DNA from: Odiellus spinosus
Taxonomy: Eukaryota; Arthropoda; Arachnida; Opiliones; Phalangiidae
NCBI GenBank assembly: GCA_963920705.1
Contig: OY987233.1
Location: forward strand, 9,783,459-9,847,458
DNA length: 64,000 nucleotides
Direction: 5' to 3'
The notes beneath the pieces were generated by a model, which was not told where the DNA came from, ran no database searches, and worked only from the letters and a program-made list of their open reading frames with translations. The position numbers were made by a program, and so were the translations under genes. Positions 32,681 through 43,795 of the stretch are shown piece by piece (position 1 is the stretch's first letter; each line of letters starts with the position of its first letter).

Positions 32681-33089
32681 ATTTGGTAATAATAATAATA
32701 TTTATTTCGATATTACAGGCAACCATAGCCTATATGGTTGCCGGTACAATACAGAGTATACATAAATTAAAATTTAAATTGATTACATTCTCCAAGTCGT
32801 GGAATATTCTCACAATGTCAATCAACATGACTTCTCAAAAATTCCAAGAACTTTTTTTTATGATTAAACGTTTGATTTTGATGAGTTTTAACTGGCGTCA
32901 TCTAACTTCGTACTATTTTAGAATAATTTTTGAATGAGTATATGCAATCGTCTTGGTGAAAAATTGAAAGGTCATCGCAAAAGTGATAGAGTATGGTTTC
33001 CCAACGAAATAAAATCGGCTATTAGAGCATTTTTTTTTTTTTTCTTGGCATCTCTATAATACGGTAGTATGAAGTGAAAATTTCATCGT

Positions 33090-33254
33090 AGAAGGCTGAA
33101 ATAATATGATTTGCCCGAATTTATATTTAATTTTATTCAAATTTTACCTAGAAATTAATTTAAACACCAAAAACGAGTCTAAAATACGTTTTTTGGCATG
33201 GTGAATCCGAAAATAAATTCAAAAGCTGTTCTATTTTTATCTCCAAGTTTCCCT
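33090..33254. mobile_element. Family D MITE, right half (D3)
   Basis: GAAGGCTGAAATAATATGAT to TCTCCAAGTTTCCCT, then TTAA at 33255-33258. Left arm missing. Confidence 0.75.
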
Positions 33255-33261
33255 TTAAAGT

Positions 33262-33385
33262 TTAGAGTGTCCGACAGACAGGGCAATATATTTTAGATAT
33301 ATTATATTATATTATGAATCGGAGGTTTGTTCAGTGAAATATTTAAAATTAATAATTGGGGGCACCTAACCCTTTAGAACCATTC
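33262..33385. repeat. Dispersed GTCCGACAGAC repeat, copy 1
   Basis: Begins AGTGTCCGACAGACAGGG and ends near GGCACCTAACCCTTTAGAAC. A relative with the same ends lies at 48133-48270, and partial matches to the first motif lie at 42848 and 54481. Family unknown. Confidence 0.4.
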
Positions 33386-33902
33386 AACAAAAGTCCATTT
33401 ATGTATCTAACACGTTGAACAAATCCAGGTCGTTTTAACAAATTTTGTCAATACAAGTACAATAAACTCGGGCGTCAGATCGTCCGCGAATTTTACTTCT
33501 GGGGTTTAATGAGGCGTGGAAAGCCATCAAAGATGGGCCTAGCGAGAAAAAGATAAATCTCAATGCACGTCGAAATATCCGAATTATCATCGCGACACAA
33601 AAAAAAAAATAGTAGATTATTTCCAGAAATAGACCTCAAAAGTAGATCATTCTTCCCAGAAATCATCTCTGGATGCCTCTATTCAATATGGAATTTATAC
33701 GTCTACGACTAAAACACACCGGAAATACACTTATTCTTAACTATCGCTGTTTGCTGAGTGGAAAATTATTTTCGCCCATTTCGATACACTCATTTTTTTA
33801 CTCCCAAAAATTACTTAATTAGACCAAATTGCGAGAAGTGGATTTCGAAAACCACTGCATGGATATCGTGGGATTTCAAAATCCAATTCAATCTCGAAAT
33901 CA
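33386..33902. other. Unassigned sequence
   Basis: Nothing supported. Confidence 0.35.
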
Positions 33903-34236
33903 CTTAATACCATCAGTAAATGTTCCGGCAGAGTCTGCTGGATTCGAGACACTCTAGCGGCCGCAGTCGCCGTGTAAATAGTGAACGGAGGAAGCGACAC
34001 TCTGCGGAGAAATTCCGGAGTTGGGGGGAAGACAATATAGACAAGCGCGGCCCGCCTCAATTCCGTCCCTCTCTCCCGACTCAAAATATCGAGGAAGAGT
34101 CCAAATCAATCGAGTCAGACAGGGGTGATGACTTTTTGTCTATTTTTAAGTGATGGGCTATGACGTAAAGTTGGACCTTTGCTGATAGTATTAAGCTACG
34201 GGGCGTTGCTTACTTTTATGGAATAAAGTGATAGAC
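33903..34236. mobile_element. Family A MITE, copy A4 (left end missing)
   Basis: Starts within the left terminal repeat at TTAATACCATCAGTAAATG. The core has the GCGGCCGC site; the right terminus GGAATAAAGTGATAGAC is complete. Confidence 0.85.
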
Positions 34237-34760
34237 TTTTGTCTACCTTTCGCTTTGAATTTGGAACCCTTAAACGTACGTGGAATCTTTTACGTCCAAC
34301 ATTTCGGGAGGCAATTCCATCTTATTCTTTCTTCTATGCCCATGCACCCAAATGAACATTAGTTCGGAGACGGTTTTTAGGCTTAGTGCGATCATTTGTC
34401 GATGGCGAGTTTCCTAGTATATTAGTCTTTTTGTAAAGTAGGCCAAAAAGGACAAGCGAAGCCGCGAAGTCGAGGTGATAGGGAGTTTGTCGGATGGCTA
34501 GCCTTAGTCAATTCTTCAGTCCTAAGAGAGTTATAGGTTGCCTCGACTTCTACCTTTTTGATCATACTCCGAGTGCGAGATGGTGGAAGAAGTAAAAGGA
34601 GGGTCGTCATGTCCTTCCATCTCTGTCTATTCCAGCGTCGCCCCGAGGTCTAAATGCCGGCTCCTTGACAAATGCGACGACTTTAGGGACCGAGCCAGGA
34701 ATATGAAAGACAGCGCAGATACAAGTTACTCTAGTATATTAACACGATCCACAATAAAAT
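34237..34760. other. Unassigned, weak open frames on both strands
   Basis: 34422-34610 (-) and 34580-34780 (+) are short open frames in less AT-rich DNA. No domain was recognised. Confidence 0.3.
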
Positions 34761-35117
34761 TCTATCACTTTATTCCATAAAAGTAAACAACGCCCCGTAT
34801 ACCTTAATACTATCAGCAAAGGTCCAGTTTTACGTCATAGCCCATCACTAAAAATAGCCAAAAAAGGCATCACCGCTGTCTGCCTCGAGTGATTTGGACT
34901 CTTCCTCGATATTTTGAGTTGGGAGAGAGATACGGAATTTAGGCGGGCCGCGCTTGGTTATATTTTCTTCCCTCCCAACTCCGGAATGAATTTCTCCGCT
35001 GAGTGTCGCTTCCTCCGTTCACTATTTACAGGGCGACTGCGGCCGCTAGAGTGTCTCGAATCAGAATTTTCCGGTACATTTACCCGGACCTTTGCTGATA
35101 GTTTTAAACTATGGGCC
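34761..35117. mobile_element. Family A MITE, copy A5 (opposite orientation)
   Basis: Terminus TCTATCACTTTATTCC is followed by the other side of the core first (TTACGTCATAGCCCATCAC, CTCGATATTTTGAGT), so it is inverted relative to A1. It ends in a degraded GCTGATAGTTTTAAACTA. An insertion of bases after CAACTCCGGAAT shifts the frame that is open in other copies. Confidence 0.85.
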
Positions 35118-35593
35118 GATGATCAACTGCACCTTGATAACATTTTAAGATCAGATTCCGAGCACTTAGCTGCATGGATGTTTTTGGGTGTAGGTTTGAC
35201 TCGTCTCTGATTTGGGTGAGTGCCGTAGGGAAGACCCGATTACCGGGTTTTCTTGTAAAAGAGGAGAGAGAGAGAATCCATTACCAGTCAGGACCCAAAA
35301 GGAAAGGAGCTAGCGCTTGCGGGGGAGAAAGAATAACCCGGAAAAGTGACTTTTATACATCTTCGAAACGCCTTTTTGACTCCAACTGGATCGAGTATGG
35401 ATTAGTACTACGTTAAATTCTCGCGATGAAAAGGACCATAAAGATTCCTTTAGTGTAAGAATGTAATTCGCTATTTACCGTACATTTTCAGTTATACGAA
35501 CATATATATAACATTATGTACATAAGTGGCCATTTAAATGTCCGGTTCGGTACCTAGACTCCCTTGTTTCTATTCTGTTCAAAAACCGAGGCT
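35118..35593. other. Unassigned sequence
   Basis: An 80-residue + frame (35174-35416) overlaps the end of A5; no product recognised. Confidence 0.3.
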
Positions 35594-36026
35594 AGGAGAA
35601 TGCAACCTATAACAACAAGTGATTTTTTTTTAATCCTTTTCGTTTAAATAGGCCTAATCCAACGAACATTAAACTAGAAATAAATTTACAAACTTAGTAT
35701 CAAAATAGGCTTAGCTGGATTCTTGGAGATATCCTGTACTCCCCATCCAAATAGGATTAGCTCCATGGAGATCACCTTATCTCCTCGTATAAGGAGTAGC
35801 GACCAATGGCACTGATCATGGAGATCCTGCATTCACCATGTAAGAGCCATCGTGATATGTCATTGGTTAAGGTGATCTCCATGAAGCTAAGCCTATTTGA
35901 ATGGTAAGTTTTAAATTTATTTCAAGTTTAATATTTGTTTGTAATTTTGGTTTATTGTTGGATTAGGCCTATCTAAACGATAAGTAATCGATAAAAAATC
36001 ACTTGTTTTTAGGTTGCATTCTCCCT
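35594..36026. mobile_element. Family B MITE, copy B8
   Basis: Left end AGGAGAATGCAACCTATAAC, where the TTAA is eroded. Right end GGTTGCATTCTCCCT with TTAA at 36027-36030. The inner region contains two partial arm segments, suggesting an internal rearrangement. Confidence 0.8.
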
Positions 36027-36030
36027 TTAA

Positions 36031-36582
36031 AGCCTTTTAAGTTGGAATTCCGTTTGTAGGGTGAAGAGGCGGTAAAAAAAGTGGGTAGGTTTAGGCACGC
36101 GGTGATGATTTCGATTTAGCTAGCTTTATTTCTTCGCGGCATCGTCGTCTCGCGTTGGCCATTGCCCGCTGGCTGCTCTCCAACATATCCTAGCTTCTTT
36201 GGCGGGGTTTGGGCGGCGGAAGGCAAAACCGGCTAAGTTCTGGATCCTAGAATATATTGATTAAAGTAGGAAGGAAACTAATTTGGTGGCGGGATAGGCC
36301 CCGCGGCCAACGACAAAATGTTCCAGCCTGCGAGCAACCTAGATACCAGCGAAGGTGAGGGTGAAACGAATTATTCTTTCTCTAGAGGCGAAAAGAGAGA
36401 GAGAGGTAGAGATAGAGACCTAAAGCACCGAAGGGGTCGTCAATCGGTTCAAATATCGTACCACTAATCGCGTTTTGTATCTATTTTAGTACTCGGAATC
36501 GAATAGTCATTATTCATATTTTTGAAGATATTTTCCGATTAATTGTACGTGATTAAAAAATGCAATTTGTAATAGATAATAG
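36031..36582. other. GC-richer island without assigned gene
   Basis: 36060-36430 has many CpG and GGCGG runs (CGTCGTCTCGCGTTGGCC, GGCGGGGTTTGGGCGGCGG, GGCCCCGCGGCCAACG) and a GAGAGAGAGAGG tract. In this AT-rich setting that may mark a promoter or exon, but no frame or splice pair is convincing. Confidence 0.35.
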
Positions 36583-36586
36583 TTAA

Positions 36587-36690
36587 AGGGTACTTGGAGC
36601 TAAAAATGGAACAGCTTTTGAATTTATTTTCGGGATCATCATTCCAAAAAACGTATTCCAGAATTTTTTAGGAATTAATTAAAAATTATC
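36587..36690. mobile_element. Family D MITE, left end fragment (D4)
   Basis: TTAA at 36583-36586, then AGGGTACTTGGAGCTAAAAA to CCAGAATTTTTTAGG. The rest of the element is absent. Confidence 0.7.
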
Positions 36691-36774
36691 TTCAGATGTT
36701 ATGGTTTCTTGGTTACAATGAAATTTCTCAGTGGAAAAATAATATCTCTAGTTTTCAAACCATTCAAAATCAAA

Positions 36775-37620
36775 ATGATTTACTGATATCAGTCAAATTG
36801 ATACCAAATCATTTTTAAATCAGTCAAATTGATACCAAATCACTTTTAAATCAGTCAAATTAATACCAAATAACATTCGAATCAGTAAAATCACTATCAA
36901 AACCGTCAAATCACTATTAAAACCATCAAATAACACTGTAATCACTATCAAAATAGTCAAATCACTATGAAATCAGTAAAATCACAGTCAAACCAATCAA
37001 ATCACAGTCAAGACAATCAAATCACAGTCAAATCAATCAAATCACAGTAAAATCACTATAAATACAGTCAAATCACTTTCAAAACAGTCAGATCACAATC
37101 AAAACAGTCAAATCACTATCAAAACAGTCAAAACAATCAAATCACACTCAAAACAATCAAATCACAGTCAAAACAATCAAATCACAGTCAAATCACTATC
37201 TAATCAGTCAAATCACTATCTAATCAATCAAATCACTGTCAAATCATTATGAAATCAGTCTATAATCACTATCAAATAAGTCAAATCACTATCAAATAAG
37301 CCAAATCACTATCAAATAAGCCAAATCACTATCAAATAAGTCAAATCACATTAAAATCAATCAAATCACTATCAAATCAGTCTCAAATCTCCTTTAAATC
37401 AGTCAAATCTCCTTTAAATCAGTCAAATCTCCTTAAAATCAATCAAATCACCTTTAAATCAGTCAAATCACCTTTAAATCACTATCAAATCTCCTTTAAA
37501 TCAGTCAAATCACTATCAAATCACAATTAAATCAGTCAAATGAATTGAAAATGAGTGAAATCAGATCTAAATCGTTGAAACAATCAAATGATCGTTAAAT
37601 CCTTTAAATCGTTAAAGATA
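36775..37620 (+). repeat. Degenerate TCAAATCA-based tandem array
   Basis: Built from CAGTCAAATCACTATCAAAT and relatives. The left part has a ~32-bp period (AATCAGTCAAATTGATACC), the middle an irregular ~20-bp period, and the right CCTTTAAATCAGTCAAATCT units. It is more diverged than the other minisatellites here. Confidence 0.9.
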
Positions 37621-38058
37621 TCAAACGCGGTAAGCTTTGAAATTTAACGATGGTCCCCTGGAACTCGTCTTCTCTTTAGCTCTCTTTAGAACTCGTCGGT
37701 TTTACGAGGAGCGAGCGGGGTAATAACGCCATTAAAGTCAACGCCGGAAAACTGCCATGGAATGTTTACTATTCCAAAGAGCTGAATTGGAAGTTTTCCT
37801 TACAAGGACACAAAGCGAGCCTAGTTGGAGAACGACTATTGAATTTGGAAAAGAGCCGAGGCCTTTTTTTTTTAATACAGATGGAAAAATCCTAGACTAC
37901 TTCAAACTACTCGAGCAAAATACCTAGGAGATTGAGAAATATCACCTTGGAGGAAATTTAGAGGGAATAGCCAAGTAGAGACGCCTGTCAGCCTAGATCA
38001 GGGTTGCTACTTTAGCATTAGCTCTCCAATAGACGTTTATTTTGACCCCTTGGAAAGG
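37621..38058. other. Unassigned sequence
   Basis: Nothing supported. Confidence 0.35.
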
Positions 38059-38161
38059 TGGTAGGCAACCCACCGAATCAGACCTGTAAAGTGGGATTAT
38101 TAGCTCATGCGCAGTGACGTCTAAGTTTGTTTGCTTGTCTGATTCTGTGGGTTGCCTACCA
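38059..38161. mobile_element. Short foldback MITE (family J)
   Basis: 103 bp. TGGTAGGCAACCCACCGAAT / CAGAC faces GTCTGATTCTGTGGGTTGCC / TACCA, a 25-bp terminal repeat with one mismatch. It abuts the truncated left end of A6. Confidence 0.7.
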
Positions 38162-38164
38162 TCT

Positions 38165-38523
38165 AAGTAAACAACGCCCCGTAGCTAAATACTATCAGCA
38201 AATGTCCGGGTAAATGTACTGACAGATTCTGCAGGATTCGAGACACTCTAGCGGCCGCAGTCGCCCTTGTAAATAATGAACGGAGGAAGCGACACTCTGC
38301 GGAGAAATTCCGAAGTTGGGAGGGAATAAAATGTAGCCAAGCGCGGTCCGCCTAAATTCCATCACTCTCTCCCGACACAAAATATCGAGCTGAAGAGTCC
38401 AAATCACTCGAGGCAGACAGGGGTGATGACTTTTTTGGCTAGTTTTAAGTGATGGGATATGACGTAAAACTGAACCTTTTATTGATAGTATTAAGTTTAC
38501 TTTTATGAAATAAAGTGATAGAC
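38165..38523. mobile_element. Family A MITE, copy A6 (left terminus cut by J)
   Basis: Starts at AAGTAAACAACGCCCCGTAG, missing the outer ~18 bp. Core with GCGGCCGC; right end AAATAAAGTGATAGAC. The right terminal repeat has lost the CTACGGGGCG portion. Confidence 0.85.
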
Positions 38524-38928
38524 TTTTGATAATAGTTAAATGAATAGTTTATACCCAAGATAAACCAGTTTCAAGATTCGTAAAGCGGCTCCCTTTATAG
38601 TTTCTCCAAATGTAAAGAAACTAACTTATCTCTGATATATTTCTTCAAATTATGTTGAAATATATGTCAATTTAGAAATTAAAGATGTATAAATTCGGAA
38701 TAAATCGACCAGTAGAAAAATAATGATGGTGGAGCCCGTAAAAAGTCTCCTTTGTCACGAAACAATGACTATATATCATTCCAAGTATCTATTCGTGACT
38801 TCGAAAGCTCCGATTGATATAATTAAAGTGAATTATCGTCATCTTTAATCTGTAGAATGACTTAATCTAAAAGAAACACTAAATTATGAAAGTCATTTAT
38901 TTAAAATCGATTTGTATAACTTTTATTC
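38524..38928. other. Unassigned sequence
   Basis: Nothing supported. Confidence 0.35.
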
Positions 38929-39302
38929 ATCACTTTATTCCATAAAAGTAAACAATGCCCCATAGCTTAATACTATCAGCAATGGTCCTGATACGTCATA
39001 GCCCATAACTTAAAACTAGCCAAAAAAGTCATCACCCCTGTCTGGGTCGAGTGATTTGGACTCTTCCTCGATATTTTGAGTAGGGAGAGGAGTGTTGGAA
39101 TTTAGGCGGGCCGTGCTTGGTTATATTGTCTTCCCTCCCAACTCAGCGGAATTTCTCCGCAGAGTGTCGCTTCGTCCGTTCACTATTTCCACGGCGACTG
39201 CGGCCGCTAGAGTGTCAGAATGTGCCGATACATTTACCCGAACCTTCACTGATAGTGTTAAGCTACGGGGCGTTGTTTACTTTATGGAATAAAGTGATGG
39301 AC
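38929..39302. mobile_element. Family A MITE, copy A7 (opposite orientation)
   Basis: Both ends present (CACTTTATTCCATAAAAGTA and GGAATAAAGTGATGGAC). Core in the same orientation as A5, with GCGGCCGCTAGAGTGTC. Confidence 0.85.
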
Positions 39303-39706
39303 TTTTGATTAAATATACTTTTGCTTAATTTATAATATTGGGTAATAATCTAAGTAGTTTTTAAACAGGAGTGTTTTAAACTGTAACAAGATTCAGCGCC
39401 GATTTCGATTTTTATTCGAAAACTCTTGGTTATTTTAAAATTTCCAGTTTCAATCGACTTTCACTGAATAATTTGAAAGCGATGCCACGAAAAAAGCGTA
39501 GTTCCGGTCAAAAGCGAAAGAAACCTCCGTGTGTGAATACTAAAGTGCAACCTGGTTTCTTTTTTTAGTTTTTAAAAACGTTTCAAATCAAGCTGATGTT
39601 GCGAGTTAGTTGGATTTTGGGACTCTTTCAACCTAAATCCCTGTGGACCAAATATCCATTCCACCGAACAGAATTTCCTTTGAACCGAATTACTCTACTA
39701 AAGTTA
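39303..39706. other. Unassigned sequence
   Basis: Nothing supported. Confidence 0.35.
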
Positions 39707-39710
39707 TTAA

Positions 39711-40138
39711 AGGGAGAATGCAAACTTACAAGTGATTTTTTTTTATCGATTCCTTATCGTTTTTAATAGGCCTAATCCAACAGTAAAAAAATTACAAACA
39801 AATATTAAACTAGAAATTTATTCAGAAAATAGGCTTAGCAGGATTGATATGGAGATCCAGATTTCCTCGCGTATAAGGTCTAGCGACCAATCAAACGCGA
39901 TTGTCAGTCTCGTGGAAATGTCGCGTGAACGCCGGGCCATTTCTCATTGATCGCTAGACCTTACACGGAGGCCGCACAGCTGATCTCCATGAATCCCGCT
40001 AAGCCTATTTTCCGGGTAAGTTTTAAATATATTTCTAGTTTAATATTTGTATTTAAATTCTTTTACTGTTGGATTAGGCCTATTTAAACGATAAGGAATC
40101 GATAAAAAAATCACTTGTTTATAGGTTACATTCTCCCT
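39711..40138. mobile_element. Family B MITE, copy B9 (both TTAA flanks)
   Basis: TTAA at 39707-39710 and 40139-40142. Ends AGGGAGAATGCAAACTTAC and GGTTACATTCTCCCT. Inner subtype with GTATAAGGTCTAGCGACCAA and GATCGCTAGACCTTACACGG. Confidence 0.9.
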
Positions 40139-40142
40139 TTAA

Positions 40143-40530
40143 GATAATGAAAGAAATTTTAAGGTAATGAAAGATATATTATGAAAGATATTTTAAGAAT
40201 TTTAACGGTATTTTGTAGTAAGAGCTAGTAGGAACTTTTGGCTAATGTTTGGCCCATAGCTTTGTCTTTAATGGTAAGATTAATTCAATTATCTCGAAAC
40301 TCAACGTAGTAAAATTTTTATCTAAGGATCTTTAAAAGAAACGTTTTAATTAAATGGAAATGAATAAGTGGCGAAGTTCGTATCTTAACGATCACTTTCA
40401 GATCAAACCCCTTTGAAGTTCAAGCCTCCTTTTATTTTCATTTTCGGCTACGAAAAGATGTTCTTCACTTAAGTGCCAATTTAATTCACGAAACTAGACT
40501 TATTTAACTTTAAAAATCGATTAACAAAAT
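40143..40530. other. Unassigned sequence
   Basis: Short degenerate repeats of GAAAGATATTTTAAG at 40143-40210, otherwise nothing. Confidence 0.35.
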
Positions 40531-41104
40531 TTGCGATCATACTACACCTTGGAATCGATTTAAACGTTTCAAAACATTTCCCTAGAGTCGTGTGAACAAG
40601 AAACTATCTTTTCTGGAATCGATTTGATTCGATTTTTCGAAACTGCTTCGGGAACCAGTTTTATATCAGCTGCGTTCATACTAGACCTTGGAATCGATTT
40701 AAACCGTTTCAAACTGTTTCCCTGGAATCGCGTGAACGGAAATCCGTCTTTTCTCGAATCGATTTGATTCGATTTCTCGAAACTGCTTCGGGAACTAGTT
40801 TCATACCAGCCGCGTTCATACTAATCCGTGGAATCGATTTAAACCGTTTCAAAACGTTTCGTTAGAGTTGCGTGAATGGGAACTCGTCTTTTTTCGAATC
40901 GATTTGATTCGATTTCTCGAAACTGCTTCGGGAACTAGTTTCGTACCGATTCGGTTTCAACAACCGATAGATGAAGCTACGATAAATCGATTTATAAAGA
41001 TAACGCGTGAACACGTGACGCTTAAAACGATTCCTGGCGATTTGAATATCGGTTTGATTTTTACCCTTTCAAATCGATTAAGAAATGATAGTGTGACCGT
41101 AGCT
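40531..41104. mobile_element. Family C element with triplicated end (C10)
   Basis: Two ~139-bp end units start near 40531 and 40669 (GCGTTCATACTAGACCTTGG to AACTGCTTCGGGAACCAGTT). A third, from 40809, continues into a complete element ending TAGTGTGACCGTAGCT. The units share the same breakpoint after GGGAAC(C/T)AGTTT. Confidence 0.8.
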
Positions 41105-41512
41105 TTTATGAACTCGCTTCAGACAGAGATTTATATATCAAAAAAATTTTTTTTCTTTAGTTCCTAACCTTTAAATTTTAAACAAATTTAATAATCAATA
41201 TATATCTTGTGCGGAACTTAGTCGAGCCTAGATTTACATAAATTCATTAAAGTCACTCAATATTTTTAATATTTTCCTCACGGTGGCTTATTTATTCAAA
41301 ATAAGGTAAAAATTGCTAAATTATTCATCATATACCAATATGGATATTTTATGAGAGATATACCTACTTTAAGTAAAAGTTCTTGAAGTTTTAAAAAGAT
41401 AATCTTTGATTGGAATTACTGATGTAGTTTTTAAGTTCATATAAAGCCTTGTTCACGCGAAACCTTGGATAAATTACAGAGCTTATTCTCAGTTAAAATT
41501 ATTTCATTAATA
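41105..41512. other. Unassigned AT-rich sequence
   Basis: Nothing supported. Confidence 0.35.
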
Positions 41513-41935
41513 ACTTGGAGCTAAAAATTGAACAGCTTTTGAATTTATTTTCGGATTCACCGTGCCAAAAAACCTATTCCAGAATTTTTTCCGAATTTTG
41601 AGGCACATTTTTCGCGTTTAAATTAGTTTCTAAAGTTTGGTAAAATTTCGATAAAAGTAAATATAAAATCGGACCAATCATATTATTTCAGCCTTCAAAA
41701 ACGCTTGCAATGTCTTGTCTCAACATTAAAAGAATAGGCTGGCGTTTGTTATCCAAGATCTTAGACATCAAACGCCGACCTATTCTTTCAATTTTAGAAC
41801 ATTTACAAGCACTGTTGAAATCTGAAATAATATGATTGGTCCGATTTTATATTTACTAAAATTCAAATTTTACCAAAATTCAGAAGTTAATTTAAACACC
41901 AAAAACGTGTCTAAAAATTGTTTGAAAATTCTGGG
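41513..41935. mobile_element. Family D MITE, copy D5
   Basis: Starts ACTTGGAGCTAAAAATTGAA with the AGGGA tip lost. Full arms and the central AAAAGAATAGGCTGGCGTTTG palindrome are present; the right arm stops at AAAATTCTGGGAAACC before its terminus. Confidence 0.8.
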
Positions 41936-42450
41936 AAACCTATCTTGACCTCTCCCTTGACTTTTCCATGTTTACCAGGTCATGTTAGAATCTTGGGTCT
42001 TGGTAACTTACTTAAGACTCAGAGGCTCATACGTTAGCTTTTGATATGGTTAGTTTTTCCTGATCACCTTGTATTGAATTGAGATTGTCCCTTTGATTTT
42101 GTTTAGGAAAAACAATTGTTTAAAGCGACATTGGTTTAATCTCGCTAAGTGCCCGCGAGATAAAAACGAAATACAATAAGCAAAGTTAACGAAACCGACA
42201 TTTGGAGTTTTATTTTCGTTCTGTCTTTATAATACCCCCCTTTTTTTTTTAGTCAGACTGTTTTAGTAATGAAATCAATGCCTCGTGTTGTTAATGCATA
42301 CCTCTCCCGACAAGGTTATGTCGCCCCTCGTTAACCAAATTAATAAAACACAATTGCGCATTATTTTTATCTACACTAACTATAAAAAAATAACTGTTAT
42401 GATAGTAGTTAAAAGGCATAATTATATTCTTAATATATTTAATTCCATAA
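41936..42450. other. Unassigned sequence
   Basis: Nothing supported. Confidence 0.35.
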
Positions 42451-42832
42451 ATGAGCCATGTATTAAAATTCAAATGGTCGTAACTTTTCTCCGCGACCTT
42501 CTAGGCATAAACCGATTGCACCATTAGAAAGTAGATATTCCGTATATTATTTTAAGATCATCAAATTATGTTTCGCCACTCGAAAAAGGTGTTTCGCCAC
42601 TCGATAGAAATCGAGCAAAAGTCCGAAAATGAGCCCTATATTAAAATTCAAATGGCCGTAACTTTTCTCCGCGACCTCCTAGACATAAACCTGATTGCAC
42701 CATTAGAAAGCGGACATTCCGTATATTATTTTAAGATCATCAAATTATGTTTCGCCACTCGTAAAAGTTGTTTCGCCACTCGATAGAAATCGAACAAAAA
42801 TCCAAAAATGAGCCCTATATTAAAATTCAAAG
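42451..42832 (+). repeat. Tandem repeat with ~178-bp unit
   Basis: Units start at 42451, 42629 and 42808 (partial), each at ATGAGCC followed by TATTAAAATTCAAATGG. Shared inner landmarks are AACTTTTCTCCGCGACC, GATTGCACCATTAGAAAG and the doublet GTTTCGCCACTCG. The two full units differ by only a few bases. Short open frames cross it but restart at each unit. Confidence 0.9.
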
Positions 42833-43411
42833 GTCGATTTTAAAGTTTCGCGTTACTGACAGACGGTGAAACAGACAGACAATGTTACATATATAATAAT
42901 ATATATTGATTTTACTCCTGGCTTTTGGTTTTATTTTTTATTTTTCGGTGTTTTGAAGCGGTATATGTTAACGCGCTGGTCTTTATGACACGTAAACGGG
43001 GAATCTGGTATAATTGCGTCAATCTATAACCCGTTGTTCCGGTTATCCGTTGAACCGACGACATCCATTGAATCCCCGTTTGAATAATCGATCACTTTAC
43101 CACCTCTTCGCTAAACACGCAACAATTCTCGCGAGCTTAGATCGAGTTTAATTTGCATTTTGGAACAAATATAACTAAAGGATTAAAGACTAGCTTCAAA
43201 AGTAAATGTTTTAATATTTTAATTAATTCACTACATACGAACGGGTTAAACAAACCCAAATTTGATTCAGAAGATAAATATGTATTGTATATATTTTTTT
43301 GAAAACATGACCTCGACTTCTCGCGCCTTACTCGTTAATTTGATCTTTACAAATATAATAAATTGGCTAGATTTTCTACAACAATAGTGTGACGTACGTT
43401 TTACTTTTCAT
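42833..43411. other. Unassigned sequence
   Basis: Begins with a GACAGACGG / CAGACAGACAATGTTACATA segment resembling the dispersed motif at 33266, 48137 and 54484. Confidence 0.35.
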
Positions 43412-43735
43412 TTCAATCGTTTTAAGCGTCAGCTTTATAAATAGATTTATCGTAGCTTCATCTATCGGTTGCTGAAACCGAGTCGGTGCGAAACTGGTAC
43501 CCGATGCAGTTTCGAGAATCGAATCAAATCGATTCGAGAAAAGACGGTTTCCCGTTCACACGACTCTAGCGAAACGTTTTGAAACGGTTTAAGTCGATTC
43601 CAAGGTCTAGTATGAACGCGGCTTAAGATTTGAAACTGTGGTTTCCCGAAGCAGTTTCGCGTAAAACGATTTCCCGCTCACACGACTCCAACGAAACGTT
43701 TTAAATCGGTTTAAGTCGATTACATACGCGGTTTA
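43412..43735. mobile_element. Family C fragments (C11)
   Basis: 43412-43623 runs from TTTTAAGCGTCAGC to CTAGTATGAACGCGGCT with the left terminus lost. 43627-43735 is a second, decayed end (GGTTTCCCGAAGCAGTTTCG to ACATACGCGGTTT). Confidence 0.75.
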
Positions 43736-43770
43736 AATGTATTGTAGGATTGTTCTATCCTTTAGAAGTG

Positions 43771-43795
43771 AAAAAAAAAAAAAAAAAAAAAAAAA
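43771..43795 (+). repeat. A25 homopolymer
   Basis: Twenty-five consecutive A. It could be a retroposed tail, but no retroposon body is recognised upstream. Confidence 0.9.

Noticed and set aside
32430..32726. Minus-strand frame across family A cores, recurring in many copies (FRRAALGYIVFPP...)
   Set aside because: Copies are near-identical repeats, so shared openness is not independent evidence. Small indels shift the frame in A5 and A7, and there is no known domain.
43771..43795. Retroposon 3' tail
   Set aside because: No retroposon body or target duplication found next to the A25 run; the upstream neighbour is a family C fragment.
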